From Pseudomonadales bacterium (GTDB taxonomy: Bacteria > Pseudomonadota > Gammaproteobacteria > Pseudomonadales > Azotimanducaceae), in contig WTGV01000005.1 of NCBI GenBank assembly GCA_011525295.1, positions 1 through 35,612 of the forward strand: DNA of 35,612 bases, given 5' to 3'. The stretch's first letter is position 1, and each line of letters opens with the position of its first letter. Below are positions 24,403 to 32,634 of this stretch, in pieces. Below the pieces are notes generated by a model that ran no database searches, was not told where the DNA came from, and saw only the letters and a list, made by a program, of their open reading frames with translations. The translations under genes were made by a program, and so were the position numbers.

Positions 24403-24417
24403 TGTAGCAATGCTACA
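24403..24417. terminator. Small hairpin between convergent lipB and paralogue genes
   Basis: TGTAGC and GCTACA form a perfect six-base-pair stem with the three-base loop AAT, three bases past the stop of the minus-strand gene at 24420. There is no T-run on either side, so it is at best a weak, possibly two-way, terminator. Confidence 0.3.
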
Positions 24418-24419
24418 AA

Positions 24420-25613
24420 TTATGGATCGGCAGAAATAATCTTGACCGCGTTGGAACTCTTTGAAGCTTCGTAGATATCGGTGATCATCGATCGCCATGC
24501 TGCAAATTGCGACTGTACACTTCCACTAAGAGTCACCACTTTTCCATTTACGTCGATTCTAGTGGGGGTTATTGTGGTATGCAATCTACTCCCGAGAATG
24601 TTAATCTCAGTGAGAGCTTCTCTCTTGTCTTCCTCATTTCGCAGTTTGCGAGCAATTGGAAAGGCATCCTGTTGCCATGTTCGGTAGTCCGGTTCAATTT
24701 TTGCTACAAACTCCTTGTAATATTCTTCAATGACGCGGACGAAGTCCTCTTCACGAGTCATCACTGACTTAATGCGCGACCACGATTCTGAAGTGTAGTC
24801 TGGCACATATTCAATCGTGAGTCGATTTCCATCGTCTTTTAGGCAGTCATGGTACTCGGGCGACACATACTTTGCGAACGCTAAATCTCTAGTTATCGTG
24901 ATTAACTCTAATTCTGATCGCCGTGATAAACGCGGCCCGACAAACTCGTTGCGCTTGCGTTGATTAACATGCGAGTTACTCTTGTTAGCCAGCTCAAGGT
25001 ACACATCCTCAGCAATTTCTTGGTACAACGGGTCAAAAGGATCTTTGTCTGTTTTGCCGTAGCGTTCGTGCCAACCTATCTCTGCGCGGTACGTTTTTGT
25101 TCTCTCTTCAGTCCAAATCACCCCGCGAGCATCGACGATCTGGTATGCGAGACTCATTACTTCGCTATTGGATTGAACAATGCGCGCTACTAAGAACAAA
25201 TCCGCACTCACCGAGACATCCGCGGAAACAATGATGGAGTCGAACTGGTTGTACCGCGTTATCCAATCTTTCATCTTAAATGCTATACGGACTGCCTCGG
25301 CATTGCGCAGATCAGGCCAAATACCCTCGTTCTCCTGCTCCTCCGTACTCTTTGGAATACCGGGATTGAGTACTGGTATCGCCAACCGCATTGAAGGGAT
25401 AGTTAGTCTCTCTTTTAAGACGTCGGACGGATCTTGAATACCCTGAGTCTCCTCAGGAGAAGGTCCATCTATACGCGGTCCAACGCGCATTCCCCCAGCT
25501 CCAACAGCACAGATTAACGCGATGATGGCGACCAATTTCCAAACCCGCCCAGGAACACCGCTCCGTCGGCATAGCGTACCACCGGTAGTTTCGAGGCGCG
25601 GCGTGTGAATCAC
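24420..25613 (-). CDS. Exported protein, short paralogue of the 9039-10343 protein
   Basis: 397 residues. A signal sequence sits at about 25-41 (VWKLVAIIALICAVGAG) after a 24-residue N-terminus, so the true start may be further in. It is closely similar along its length to the 434-residue protein of the large cluster: MRVGPRIDGP, SMRLAIPVLNPGIPKSTEE, RYNQFDSIIVSADVSVSADL, VVDARGV-type IVDARGVIWTEERTKTY, GWHERYGKTDKDPFDPLYQE, LAFAKYVSPEY, and the ending TPTRIDVNGKVVTLSGSVQS. It lacks the glycine-zipper-like insert: PIARKLRNEEDKREALTEIN joins the two flanks directly. It sits alone, divergent from a barrel gene, between two direct repeats. Function unknown. Confidence 0.75.
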   Translation of the reverse strand: MIHTPRLETTGGTLCRRSGVPGRVWKLVAIIALICAVGAGGMRVGPRIDGPSPEETQGIQDPSDVLKERLTIPSMRLAIPVLNPGIPKSTEEQENEGIWPDLRNAEAVRIAFKMKDWITRYNQFDSIIVSADVSVSADLFLVARIVQSNSEVMSLAYQIVDARGVIWTEERTKTYRAEIGWHERYGKTDKDPFDPLYQEIAEDVYLELANKSNSHVNQRKRNEFVGPRLSRRSELELITITRDLAFAKYVSPEYHDCLKDDGNRLTIEYVPDYTSESWSRIKSVMTREEDFVRVIEEYYKEFVAKIEPDYRTWQQDAFPIARKLRNEEDKREALTEINILGSRLHTTITPTRIDVNGKVVTLSGSVQSQFAAWRSMITDIYEASKSSNAVKIISADP

Positions 25614-25821
25614 TGGACTAACTTGAGTTTGACTTGCATTGAACTATCCCGAGGATGGAGTTAATTGGTTATTTTATTCGCAATTCCGAATTCGGCTACA
25701 CTAACAGGTCACAGCGAGGTTCAGGTCATCAGATTTATGCGGTAAGAGAAAGTGCACACCAAGACTTACTAAAATCTTACTTGTTCGCGCTCCGTATTTG
25801 TATCCAAAAAGGACTCACAAA
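25614..25821. promoter_or_regulatory. Divergent promoter region (paralogue / outer-membrane barrel)
   Basis: 208 bases between divergent starts, somewhat A/T-rich around 25660-25690. It should carry both promoters. A TTGACT at 25629-25634 has no good -10 at standard spacing on the plus strand; no box can be named firmly. Confidence 0.35.
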
Positions 25822-26418
25822 ATGAAAATTGCAGCATTTGGACTGGTCTCGCTCATACTCACCGCCCCGTCGGTTCAAGCTATCGAAAAACCTTGGTATG
25901 TGTCTTTCGGATTTTCTTCGTTTGTAGAAAATGAATCGTCGGGTGTTGGGGAAGGAATTGGGATTCCATTGGCTATTGGACGAGACATAAATAATCTGTT
26001 CGGTGTTGAATTCCAAATTGACATCGCCCCTTCGGCCGATGAATTTAGCTACGTCGAGCGAATCGATGCAGATTTGTTCGCGCAAGCTACGAACTACGAA
26101 GTAGATTCTCCTGGTATTTTCTACACTTCACTCTCTGGGAAGTACACCCGTCCTTTAAATAATACTTTCAATTTGGTACTCAAAGTAGGGCTGGCTTACT
26201 TCGACGATTGGGCTGAAGTATCGGTAGAAACGGCGAACGGTCAAACTACTACAGCTACGGTGTTTAACGATAAAGGCCGGATTTCTGTATTTTCTGCGGG
26301 CGTCGAATTCGCTCGCGATCAAAATTGGAATAGTCCAATCTCTTTATCGTTTACGCACTACTTCGGATCGGCGCACGACGCATCGAACTTTTCGGTAGGC
26401 TTGAAGTTCAAATGGTAA
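25822..26418 (+). CDS. Small outer-membrane beta-barrel protein
   Basis: 198 residues from the ATG at 25822 (GGACT lies about ten bases upstream). A signal peptide of 20 residues ends VQA. The mature part alternates polar and hydrophobic residues in strands: WYVSFGFSSFVEN, IGIPLAIGRDI, FGVEFQIDIAP, FYTSLSGKYTRPL, FNLVLKVGLAYFD, ISVFSAGVEFA, SPISLSFTHYFGS, and a last strand FSVGLKFKW ending in Trp, the BAM targeting signal. About eight strands fit an OmpA/OmpW-like or OprF-like small barrel; no specific family is claimed. It lies within the repeat-bounded segment, divergent from the exported paralogue. Confidence 0.82.
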   Translation: MKIAAFGLVSLILTAPSVQAIEKPWYVSFGFSSFVENESSGVGEGIGIPLAIGRDINNLFGVEFQIDIAPSADEFSYVERIDADLFAQATNYEVDSPGIFYTSLSGKYTRPLNNTFNLVLKVGLAYFDDWAEVSVETANGQTTTATVFNDKGRISVFSAGVEFARDQNWNSPISLSFTHYFGSAHDASNFSVGLKFKW

Positions 26419-26451
26419 GACATTGGTCCTCACACAGCATGGTTCTTGTTT

Positions 26452-27198
26452 CTATGACTTGCCACACTCAGGACACGAAGGATTTCGCTTAAGTCTTAGT
26501 TTTCGCCATTCCATCCTTTTGGCGTCGAAATAGTGAACCCACCCGATTGAGTCGTGTGATAGTTCGCATATCACCTTGAGCGTCTCCAACGCTTGCAATG
26601 CACCAATGACTCCCACCAAGGGTGCGAAAACACCGTTTTCAGCACAATTTTGTGGTTCCGTTGATGGTGTTGGATATAGGCAGCGATAACAGGGGGATTC
26701 TGCTTTACGTGGGTCTAGTACCATGACCTGACCTTCCATTCTAATAGCCGCACCTGATACGAGTGGTAAATTAAATTTTCGAGACATCTCGTTGATCGCG
26801 AAACGAACCTCAAAATTGTCAGTAGCATCAACAAGAACCTCAACATCTGTCAATAGGTTTTCGAGTTCGATACTGTCGACACGTACTTGTACCGTAGTGA
26901 CTGTCGTTTGAGAGTTTATTCCTTGTAAGGTGCGCCGAGCAGCATCCACTTTGGCATCTCCAATGCTATCCTCCGTGTGTGCTATTTGTCGTTGTAGATT
27001 CGAAAGCTCGACGAGATCGTCGTCTACGAGTGTGAGCTGTCCAACACCGGATGCCGCTAAGTACATCGCCACTGGGCATCCAAGACCACCCAATCCGATA
27101 ATCGCTACGTGGGATGAATTGATTTTTTCTTGACCTAATACGTCGATCTCTGGTAGCATGATCTGACGACTGTAGCGTAATAACTGTTTATCGTCCAT
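26452..27198 (-). CDS. moeB: Molybdopterin-synthase adenylyltransferase (MoeB/ThiF family)
   Basis: 248 residues. It adenylates the C-terminal Gly of MoaD (or ThiS) for sulphur transfer in cofactor synthesis. N-terminal RYSRQIMLPEIDVLGQEKI, the nucleotide motif IIGLGGLGCPVAMYLA, LVDDDLVELSNLQRQI and DATDNFEVRFAINE are all diagnostic. Zinc ligands are Cys170 and Cys173 in CYRC and Cys242 and Cys245 in CPEC. The start overlaps the prmC end by 11 bases, in the common hemA-prfA-prmC-moeB order. It could serve thiamin instead of molybdopterin. A fragment of this gene's 3' end is duplicated at 24242-24328. Confidence 0.9.
   Translation of the reverse strand: MDDKQLLRYSRQIMLPEIDVLGQEKINSSHVAIIGLGGLGCPVAMYLAASGVGQLTLVDDDLVELSNLQRQIAHTEDSIGDAKVDAARRTLQGINSQTTVTTVQVRVDSIELENLLTDVEVLVDATDNFEVRFAINEMSRKFNLPLVSGAAIRMEGQVMVLDPRKAESPCYRCLYPTPSTEPQNCAENGVFAPLVGVIGALQALETLKVICELSHDSIGWVHYFDAKRMEWRKLRLKRNPSCPECGKS
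26462..26541 (+). repeat. Direct repeat copy B (80 bases), 3' end of moeB
   Basis: Lies within the intact moeB coding end, so this copy is the probable source. It pairs without gaps to 24249-24328 (67 of 80 identical by eye); the spacing between copies is 2213 bases. Confidence 0.85.
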
Positions 27199-28030
27199 GT
27201 GCCCGCCCCCACATCACTCGTGGTGTATCTGTATAGTCGCGTCGTTGTTGAATGTTTGAGTACCCACGATCTGCAAACATCTTCTTGACGCTAGTTTGTT
27301 GATCGTAGCCGTGTTCGATAACAAGCCAGCCACCTGGATTCAAGAAATTCATTGCTGAATGAATGATTTCTTCTAAATGTTCGAGACCGCTAAGTCCGCC
27401 CACCAGAGCAGAGGGTGGTTCAAATCTTAGATCCCCTTCGTCTAAATGTGGATCGTCTGCCGCGACATAAGGTGGATTTGACACAATAGTATCAAAGCGT
27501 CCTCTTACGTTTTCGAACCAATTTGAACGAACCATCTCTACTGTAGCCTCATGTTCTTTGCAATTTTCAGCACATACTTGCAATGCCCGTTCGTCGTTAT
27601 CGACGGCAACAACTTGCAGTTCTCTAAACTTGCTGAGAGCAATAGCAATCGCACCGGAACCAGTCCCAAGATCCAACACTCGACCTCTGTCGGCAGTGAG
27701 ATCTAAGACGACATCAACTAGCAATTCAGTTTCGAATCGTGGAATCAATACATCAGGAGAAACTTGGAGATCAAGCGTTCGAAACATCTTATAGCCAGTG
27801 ATGTACGCTATCGGTTCACCACACAGTCGCCTTTGAACCGCACGATTCAACGTTTCGACAACGGGTAGGGACAGTACACGCCCTCGCTCCGTGTACAACT
27901 CTGTGAATGACACTCCTAGAAGTCGAGTCACTAACAACATTGCTTCGTCAACGCCGATTTGTGCTTTCGCGCGATCGAAGCACTGACCCAACTCTTGTTC
28001 GGTTGTAGTATTACATGACTGAGTCTTCAA
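27188..28030 (-). CDS. prmC: Peptide chain release factor N5-glutamine methyltransferase
   Basis: 280 residues if it starts at TTG 28030, inside the end of prfA. The open frame runs further up to 28072, but a start there would overlap prfA by about 60 bases and exceed the family length. It methylates the Gln of the GGQ motif of release factors. N-terminal helical domain, then GEPIAYITGYKMFRTLDLQV and IPRFETELLV, the SAM motif VLDLGTGSGAIAIAL, and the active-site VSNPPYVAADDPHLDEGDLR. It is co-transcribed with its substrate gene prfA. Confidence 0.92.
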   Translation of the reverse strand: MKTQSCNTTTEQELGQCFDRAKAQIGVDEAMLLVTRLLGVSFTELYTERGRVLSLPVVETLNRAVQRRLCGEPIAYITGYKMFRTLDLQVSPDVLIPRFETELLVDVVLDLTADRGRVLDLGTGSGAIAIALSKFRELQVVAVDNDERALQVCAENCKEHEATVEMVRSNWFENVRGRFDTIVSNPPYVAADDPHLDEGDLRFEPPSALVGGLSGLEHLEEIIHSAMNFLNPGGWLVIEHGYDQQTSVKKMFADRGYSNIQQRRDYTDTPRVMWGRAHGR

Positions 28031-29114
28031 GTCTGAGCTCGCGTAGCAAATCGGCTTGATGGACCTGCACAAGAGGATCGATCACTTGGTCCAGTGATCC
28101 AGCCAAAATTTCATCGAGTTTATATAACGTTAAGCCGACGCGATGGTCTGTAAGACGTCCTTGAGGAAAGTTGTACGTACGAATTCGCTCAGATCGATCA
28201 CCTGAACCCACTTGCAGCTTGCGATCCTTTGTGCGTGCCTGTTCTTGATCACGCTTTTTTTCATCAAGCAACTTTGACTTAACTAAGGCCAGCGCACGTT
28301 CTTTGTTTTGATGTTGAGACCGTTCTTCCTGACATTCAGCGACAACCCCAGTCGGAAGATGCGTGATGCGTACAGCCGAGTCGGTCTTATTGACATGCTG
28401 GCCACCAGCACCAGAGGCTCGGTAAGTGTCGATTCGTAAGTCCGAGTCTTTCACTTCGACCTCAGTGAGTTCCTCAATTTCGGGCAAAATGGCTACGGTA
28501 CAGGCGGAGGTATGCACGCGACCTTGCGACTCGGTTATTGGAATTCGTTGAACTCGGTGAACTCCCGATTCAAACTTTAAGCGAGAAAAGACATCACTCC
28601 CGGTGATGCGAAAGATAGCTTCCTTAAAACCACCTTGAGGTGTCGGCTTTACGCTTATGAGTCGAGCAATCCACCCCTGAGACTGCGCGTAACGTTCGTA
28701 CATTTTGACCAAGTCCCCTGCAAACAACGCGGCTTCATCGCCGCCCGTACCTGCTCGGATTTCAAGATATACATTGGCTGTATCGTCAGGATCAGCGGGC
28801 AACAACAATTTTTCGACATTACCAGCCGCTTCATCTAGGAGTGGGGACAATTGGTCAATCTCATCCTGGGCGAGGAGGCGCATCTCTCCGTCTTGTGAAT
28901 TGAGCAATTCTTTCGCACTCTCCACTTCAGCTTCAATGGTTCTCAACTTATCGTATGCGCTAACGATTGGTTCGAGCTCAGCATACTCTTGAGAAAGAGA
29001 CTTAAACTGATCTTTGTCGTCCACTACATCCGGATCTCCAAGCAGTGCTTGAATTTCGACATACCGATCCGTACATTCCTCTAAACGCTGTACGATGCGC
29101 TCAGCTAAAGGCAT
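28011..29114 (-). CDS. prfA: Peptide chain release factor 1
   Basis: 367 residues. It reads UAA and UAG in the ribosomal A site. The stop-codon-reading PxT motif is PIT (192-194) in RIPITESQGRVHTSACTVA, and the peptidyl-hydrolysis GGQ (237-239) is in YRASGAGGQHVNKTDSAVR. C-terminal QVGSGDRSERIRTYNFPQGR and DHRVGLTLYKLDEIL are standard. It overlaps hemA by ten bases and prmC by about 20. Confidence 0.97.
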   Translation of the reverse strand: MPLAERIVQRLEECTDRYVEIQALLGDPDVVDDKDQFKSLSQEYAELEPIVSAYDKLRTIEAEVESAKELLNSQDGEMRLLAQDEIDQLSPLLDEAAGNVEKLLLPADPDDTANVYLEIRAGTGGDEAALFAGDLVKMYERYAQSQGWIARLISVKPTPQGGFKEAIFRITGSDVFSRLKFESGVHRVQRIPITESQGRVHTSACTVAILPEIEELTEVEVKDSDLRIDTYRASGAGGQHVNKTDSAVRITHLPTGVVAECQEERSQHQNKERALALVKSKLLDEKKRDQEQARTKDRKLQVGSGDRSERIRTYNFPQGRLTDHRVGLTLYKLDEILAGSLDQVIDPLVQVHQADLLRELRLEDSVM

Positions 29115-30382
29115 TCCTCGAGTCCGTAAGCCTCATGTAAGTGACGTAAAAGTGCGACGTCACCATTCGCACTAGCGTTCCGCAGTGCGATAGTCGGAGG
29201 GTGCGCTAATTTCATTGTGAGCGTGTGCGCTAAACTCGCGATGACTTCTTGTGGATCTTCACCTGCTTCTATGCGCGCGATAGCGTCCCTGGCTTCTTGA
29301 TCTCTAATGGATTCCAGATTTCTTCGAAACTGTGCGACAACATGCGACTGACTTCGAACTCTGGCGTTCTGTTCTAAATCTAGACCCCCTTCAAGAATAA
29401 ATTTTTCTGCTTTGGCAACCTGTTGCTGGCGTAATGCTAGGTTTGAACGAACGATTGATGACAGATCGTCAATTGTGTACACATACACGTTCTTTAGTTG
29501 ATCTACAAATGGATCAACGTCTCGAGGTACGGCAAGGTCAGCGATAAAGAACGGTCGGTATCGACGTTTTTTATAGGCTTCGGCAACAACTTCTCTACTA
29601 ACCACCGGCGTCGGGCTATTCGTAGAGCTAATAAGTAAGTCATACTTATGCAAATGTTCGCCAAATTCGGCTAGTGGGATCGCTTCACCTCCGTGTTCGG
29701 CAACAATCTGTTGGGCATGATCTAGTGTTCGGTTCGCTACTCCAATCGACTGAATGCCAGCCGAGCGCAAATGTTGAGCTACCAGCTTTATAGTCGCACC
29801 GGCACCGATTAACATCGCTTGCAACGATTCAAAGTCTGAGAAAATTTGTTGTACACGCGTTATTGTTGCTTGCGCGATTGACATAGAGTGTTGTCCAATC
29901 TCAGTACGAGAACGAATTTTCTTACAAGTCTGAGTAGTCGTCAGTACCACCTGATCTAAATATTTATCAATGGTGTCGGCAACCTGCGCTTCTTGGTAGG
30001 CGAACTTGTACTGTCCGAATATTTCTGGTTCGCCTAAGATTTGAGAATCCAAACCAGCAGCTACACGCATAATGTGATGTACTGCACTTTGATCCCAATG
30101 AATATAAGTTTTATTCTCAAGTTCCGAGAGCGCAATATTGCGATATCCTGCCAACCAGCGATTCAATTGATCGCCAAATATAGATTTATTTGGAGGAGAT
30201 TGCACCGCGCAATGCACTTCGGTACGATTGCACGTGGAGAGAATCATGGCTTCTTCGACACAAGAAACAGATTCGAGAAGATGATGTAGAGCACCTTGGA
30301 GCTGCTGAGGTAGAATGCTCGCTCGCCCGCGTAAATCGATATCCGCATTCCGGTGATTAAGACCGAAGGCTACAATCGACAT
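29105..30382 (-). CDS. hemA: Glutamyl-tRNA reductase
   Basis: 425 residues. It makes glutamate-1-semialdehyde from Glu-tRNA, the entry to tetrapyrrole synthesis. N-terminal IVAFGLNHRNADIDLRGR, the catalytic Cys51 in LSTCNRTEVHCA, GLDSQILGEPEIFGQYK, the NADPH motif MLIGAGATIKLVAQHL, and NRTLDHAQQI. DLAVPRDVDP is also diagnostic. The C-terminal dimerisation helix is present. It is first in the hemA-prfA-prmC-moeB operon; the start lies only 12 bases from the divergent lolB start, so the two promoters must overlap the opposite genes. Confidence 0.97.
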   Translation of the reverse strand: MSIVAFGLNHRNADIDLRGRASILPQQLQGALHHLLESVSCVEEAMILSTCNRTEVHCAVQSPPNKSIFGDQLNRWLAGYRNIALSELENKTYIHWDQSAVHHIMRVAAGLDSQILGEPEIFGQYKFAYQEAQVADTIDKYLDQVVLTTTQTCKKIRSRTEIGQHSMSIAQATITRVQQIFSDFESLQAMLIGAGATIKLVAQHLRSAGIQSIGVANRTLDHAQQIVAEHGGEAIPLAEFGEHLHKYDLLISSTNSPTPVVSREVVAEAYKKRRYRPFFIADLAVPRDVDPFVDQLKNVYVYTIDDLSSIVRSNLALRQQQVAKAEKFILEGGLDLEQNARVRSQSHVVAQFRRNLESIRDQEARDAIARIEAGEDPQEVIASLAHTLTMKLAHPPTIALRNASANGDVALLRHLHEAYGLEECL

Positions 30383-30394
30383 TATAGTATATAT

Positions 30395-31042
30395 ATGTAC
30401 ATTTCAATATGGAAAATCGTTAAAAAATTATACGAACGCTGGGGTGTATCGAAATCGCGTAATTTTCAGGGACCCATTGGATTGTTTCTTCAGTCCTTGA
30501 TCGTGGGAGCTGGTGTTTTCTTGGTAACTTCCTGCCAGTTTTTTCCAGAATCCGAGCTGCTACCACAAGAAGAAGCAACGAGGACGTATCAAGGAAGAAT
30601 CGCGTTTAAACAACCAGATCAATCCTTTGTAACCATTTTTCGTTGGTTGGAATCAGGTTCTGCTTTTCAACTGACGCTGCGTGATCGGCTCGCGCTTAGT
30701 GGAGTTCGTGTACAAGGGAACGAGAATCAAGCGACCGTCGAATATTCCAACGGGGACAAAGAAGAAGATGTGGATTTGGATGCTTGGATTGAGCATAACT
30801 TAGGGATCTCTTTGCCGTTCAAAGAACTATGGAAGTGTCTTTCTTTAACGTGTCAGCTCATCGACGAAGGAAAGCAACGAGAGTACGACTCATACGGCAG
30901 ACTAGAACAATTTTCTAGCGATCGTTGGACCTACAAATTTTCTTACAAAGAAAATGACCCAGATTCTAAGACTTTGAAGAAACTAGAAATGAGTAAGGAC
31001 GACACGGAAATAAGAATTTTTTTCACCAAGTTCGAGAACTAG
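30395..31042 (+). CDS. lolB: Outer-membrane lipoprotein receptor LolB
   Basis: 215 residues from ATG 30395. It accepts lipoproteins from LolA and inserts them in the outer membrane. A hydrophobic signal (FLQSLIVGAGVFLVTSC) ends in a good lipobox VTSC; the lipidated Cys is about residue 47, a long n-region, so a start at the internal TTG before FLQSL, which would give a normal signal length, is possible. The mature part has YQGRIAFKQPDQSFVTIFRW and FQLTLRDRLALSGVRVQG, matching the LolB beta sheet, plus LEQFSSDRWTYKFSYKE later. The position divergent from hemA supports the call. Overall sequence is diverged. Confidence 0.82.
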   Translation: MYISIWKIVKKLYERWGVSKSRNFQGPIGLFLQSLIVGAGVFLVTSCQFFPESELLPQEEATRTYQGRIAFKQPDQSFVTIFRWLESGSAFQLTLRDRLALSGVRVQGNENQATVEYSNGDKEEDVDLDAWIEHNLGISLPFKELWKCLSLTCQLIDEGKQREYDSYGRLEQFSSDRWTYKFSYKENDPDSKTLKKLEMSKDDTEIRIFFTKFEN

Positions 31043-31111
31043 TGGTGCGTTACGGTGCAATTTCTCAAACCGGCAGACAACACTTCGGTTGTACAACGCC
31101 GTTTAAGACAA

Positions 31112-31139
31112 TTGACTGCGTATACTGCCTAATTAAAAT
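31112..31139 (+). promoter_or_regulatory. Probable sigma-70 promoter of tRNA-Gln/rplY
   Basis: TTGACT (31112-31117) and TAAAAT (31134-31139) are separated by 16 bases and would start transcription about six bases before the tRNA. A TATACT inside the spacer (31121-31126) is an alternative -10 but lacks a good -35. Confidence 0.45.
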
Positions 31140-31151
31140 TCCGTGCTTTCT

Positions 31152-31226
31152 TGGGGTGTGGCCAAGCGGTAAGGCAACGGGCTTTGAACCCGTCATTCGC
31201 AGGTTCGAATCCTGCCACCCCAGCCA
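31152..31226 (+). tRNA. tRNA-Gln (anticodon UUG)
   Basis: Full cloverleaf. Acceptor TGGGGTG (31152-31158) pairs with CACCCCA (31216-31222), followed by G and an encoded CCA (31224-31226). The anticodon stem ACGGG/CCCGT holds the loop CTTTGAA with anticodon TTG at 31184-31186. The T loop is GGTTCGAATCC. The UGGGGU acceptor start is typical of bacterial tRNA-Gln. In relatives it lies with ispE and prs between lolB and rplY; here both are missing. Confidence 0.97.
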
Positions 31227-31260
31227 TTATTAACATTCCGATTTCTTAGAGAGAAAAAAC

Positions 31261-31935
31261 ATGTCAGAAGCACTCAGCTTTAGTGTTGAAAAAAGAACAG
31301 GACTAGGTAAAGGACATGCTCGTCGATTACGACGACAAGACGACAAAGTGCCCGGTGTCGTGTATGGTGGAGATCAACCAACAATTTATTTCTCGATCGA
31401 CTATCGACATGTAGCAAAAGCGATACAAGCCGAAGCCTTCTACTCCCAGGTGCTAGAACTTGTTATAGGAAGAAAGAAAGAGCGCGTTGTGTTACGAGAG
31501 TTGCAACGAAACCCAGCGTCCGATAAAGTATTGCATATTGACTTTCTTCGAATCCGTGAAGACCGCGCCATCAATATTTCTGTACCAATCCACTATTTAA
31601 ACGAGGATAAATGTCACGGCGTACGACTGCAGAGTGGGGTCATCTCCAAGAATCTAACCGAAATTGAAGTCAGTTGTTTGCCAAAACATCTACCCGAGTT
31701 CATCCCGATCGACCTTGAGCACGTAGAGTTGGGTACAACCATCCACTTGACCGACTTGGAATTACCAGAAGGAGTGTCGATTGTCTCACTTACGCACGGT
31801 GACATGCATGATGTCCTCGTAGTTTCAGTTCACCTGCCAAGAGGTGGTGCTGTTGAAGAGGAAGAGGAAGAGGCCGAGGAAGAGGAAGATATCGTTGAGG
31901 AGGACGAACCTACTCCTGACGAAGATGAATCATGA
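31261..31935 (+). CDS. rplY: 50S ribosomal protein L25/general stress protein Ctc
   Basis: 224 residues, the long Ctc form of L25 that binds 5S rRNA. The N-terminal L25 domain (about 1-95) includes RTGLGKGHARRLRRQDDKVP, GVVYGGDQPT and RNPASDKVLHIDFLR. The C-terminal TL5-like beta domain (about 100-190) includes ISVPIHYLNEDKCHGVRL and LPEFIPIDLEHVELG. A very acidic tail ends the protein: 12 Glu in 15 residues, then DIVEEDEPTPDEDES; such tails are common in this form. It lies 34 bases after tRNA-Gln and is probably co-transcribed with it. Confidence 0.96.
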   Translation: MSEALSFSVEKRTGLGKGHARRLRRQDDKVPGVVYGGDQPTIYFSIDYRHVAKAIQAEAFYSQVLELVIGRKKERVVLRELQRNPASDKVLHIDFLRIREDRAINISVPIHYLNEDKCHGVRLQSGVISKNLTEIEVSCLPKHLPEFIPIDLEHVELGTTIHLTDLELPEGVSIVSLTHGDMHDVLVVSVHLPRGGAVEEEEEEAEEEEDIVEEDEPTPDEDES

Positions 31936-31944
31936 GTTAGTTGA

Positions 31945-32601
31945 GTGTTGTCGATTTTTGACAAGCTAAGAGAGTGGCGTCTTTCCTCCAAAGAACAACA
32001 ATCAAGTCAATCGACACCTTCAATCCAGCTCATAGTCGGACTTGGTAATCCGGGAACGAACTATTCAAACACGCGCCACAACACCGGCGCGCGTTGGGTC
32101 CGAGCAGTCGCAGCAGAGTATGCGATTCCACTAAAGCATGAGTCTCGATTCAAGGGAGAGATCGGTCATGGGAAGATACTGGATCGCGATGTTCGCGTAT
32201 TGATCCCCACCACGTTCATGAACCTTTCTGGTCAGAGTGTCTCGACACTCATTCGCTACTTTAAGATTTCACCTTCGAAGATGCTAGTCGTACATGATGA
32301 GGTCGCTTTTCCAACAGGAGTATCGAAGTTGAAGGTTGGTGGTGGTCTAAACGGACACCGAGGACTGGAAAGTATCGTGCAAACTCTAGGTGGAGACAAA
32401 GACTTCGCACGACTTCGAATTGGCGTGGGACACCCAGGTGACCCAGACTCACTCTCCGCATATTTAACCAAACGCGAAATGCCGAGTAAAGAACGCGAGC
32501 TTGCTACGGGCTCAGCCGCTCTTGAAAACGATGTTTTCGAAGCATTACTTGACGGTGAAATGCAACGCGCGATGGGACTATTCCACTCAGGTAGCGCCTA
32601 G
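31945..32601 (+). CDS. pth: Peptidyl-tRNA hydrolase
   Basis: 218 residues from GTG 31945 (TTG follows at once as an alternative). It frees tRNA from drop-off peptidyl-tRNA. Core motifs are QLIVGLGNPGTNYSNTRHNT (with catalytic His), PTTFMNLSGQSV, MLVVHDEVAFPTG with the conserved Asp, and KVGGGLNGHRGLESI. About 27 extra residues (MLSIFDKLREWRL and on) precede the usual start and no start codon occurs nearer to the core, so the extension is probably real. Nine bases after rplY. Confidence 0.94.
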   Translation: MLSIFDKLREWRLSSKEQQSSQSTPSIQLIVGLGNPGTNYSNTRHNTGARWVRAVAAEYAIPLKHESRFKGEIGHGKILDRDVRVLIPTTFMNLSGQSVSTLIRYFKISPSKMLVVHDEVAFPTGVSKLKVGGGLNGHRGLESIVQTLGGDKDFARLRIGVGHPGDPDSLSAYLTKREMPSKERELATGSAALENDVFEALLDGEMQRAMGLFHSGSA

Positions 32602-32634
32602 CACACGTCCCACTTAGGTGACTGAAATCAACTG

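Noticed and set aside
31042..31233. 63-codon frame after lolB
   Set aside because: It runs through the whole tRNA-Gln gene; it is a chance frame.
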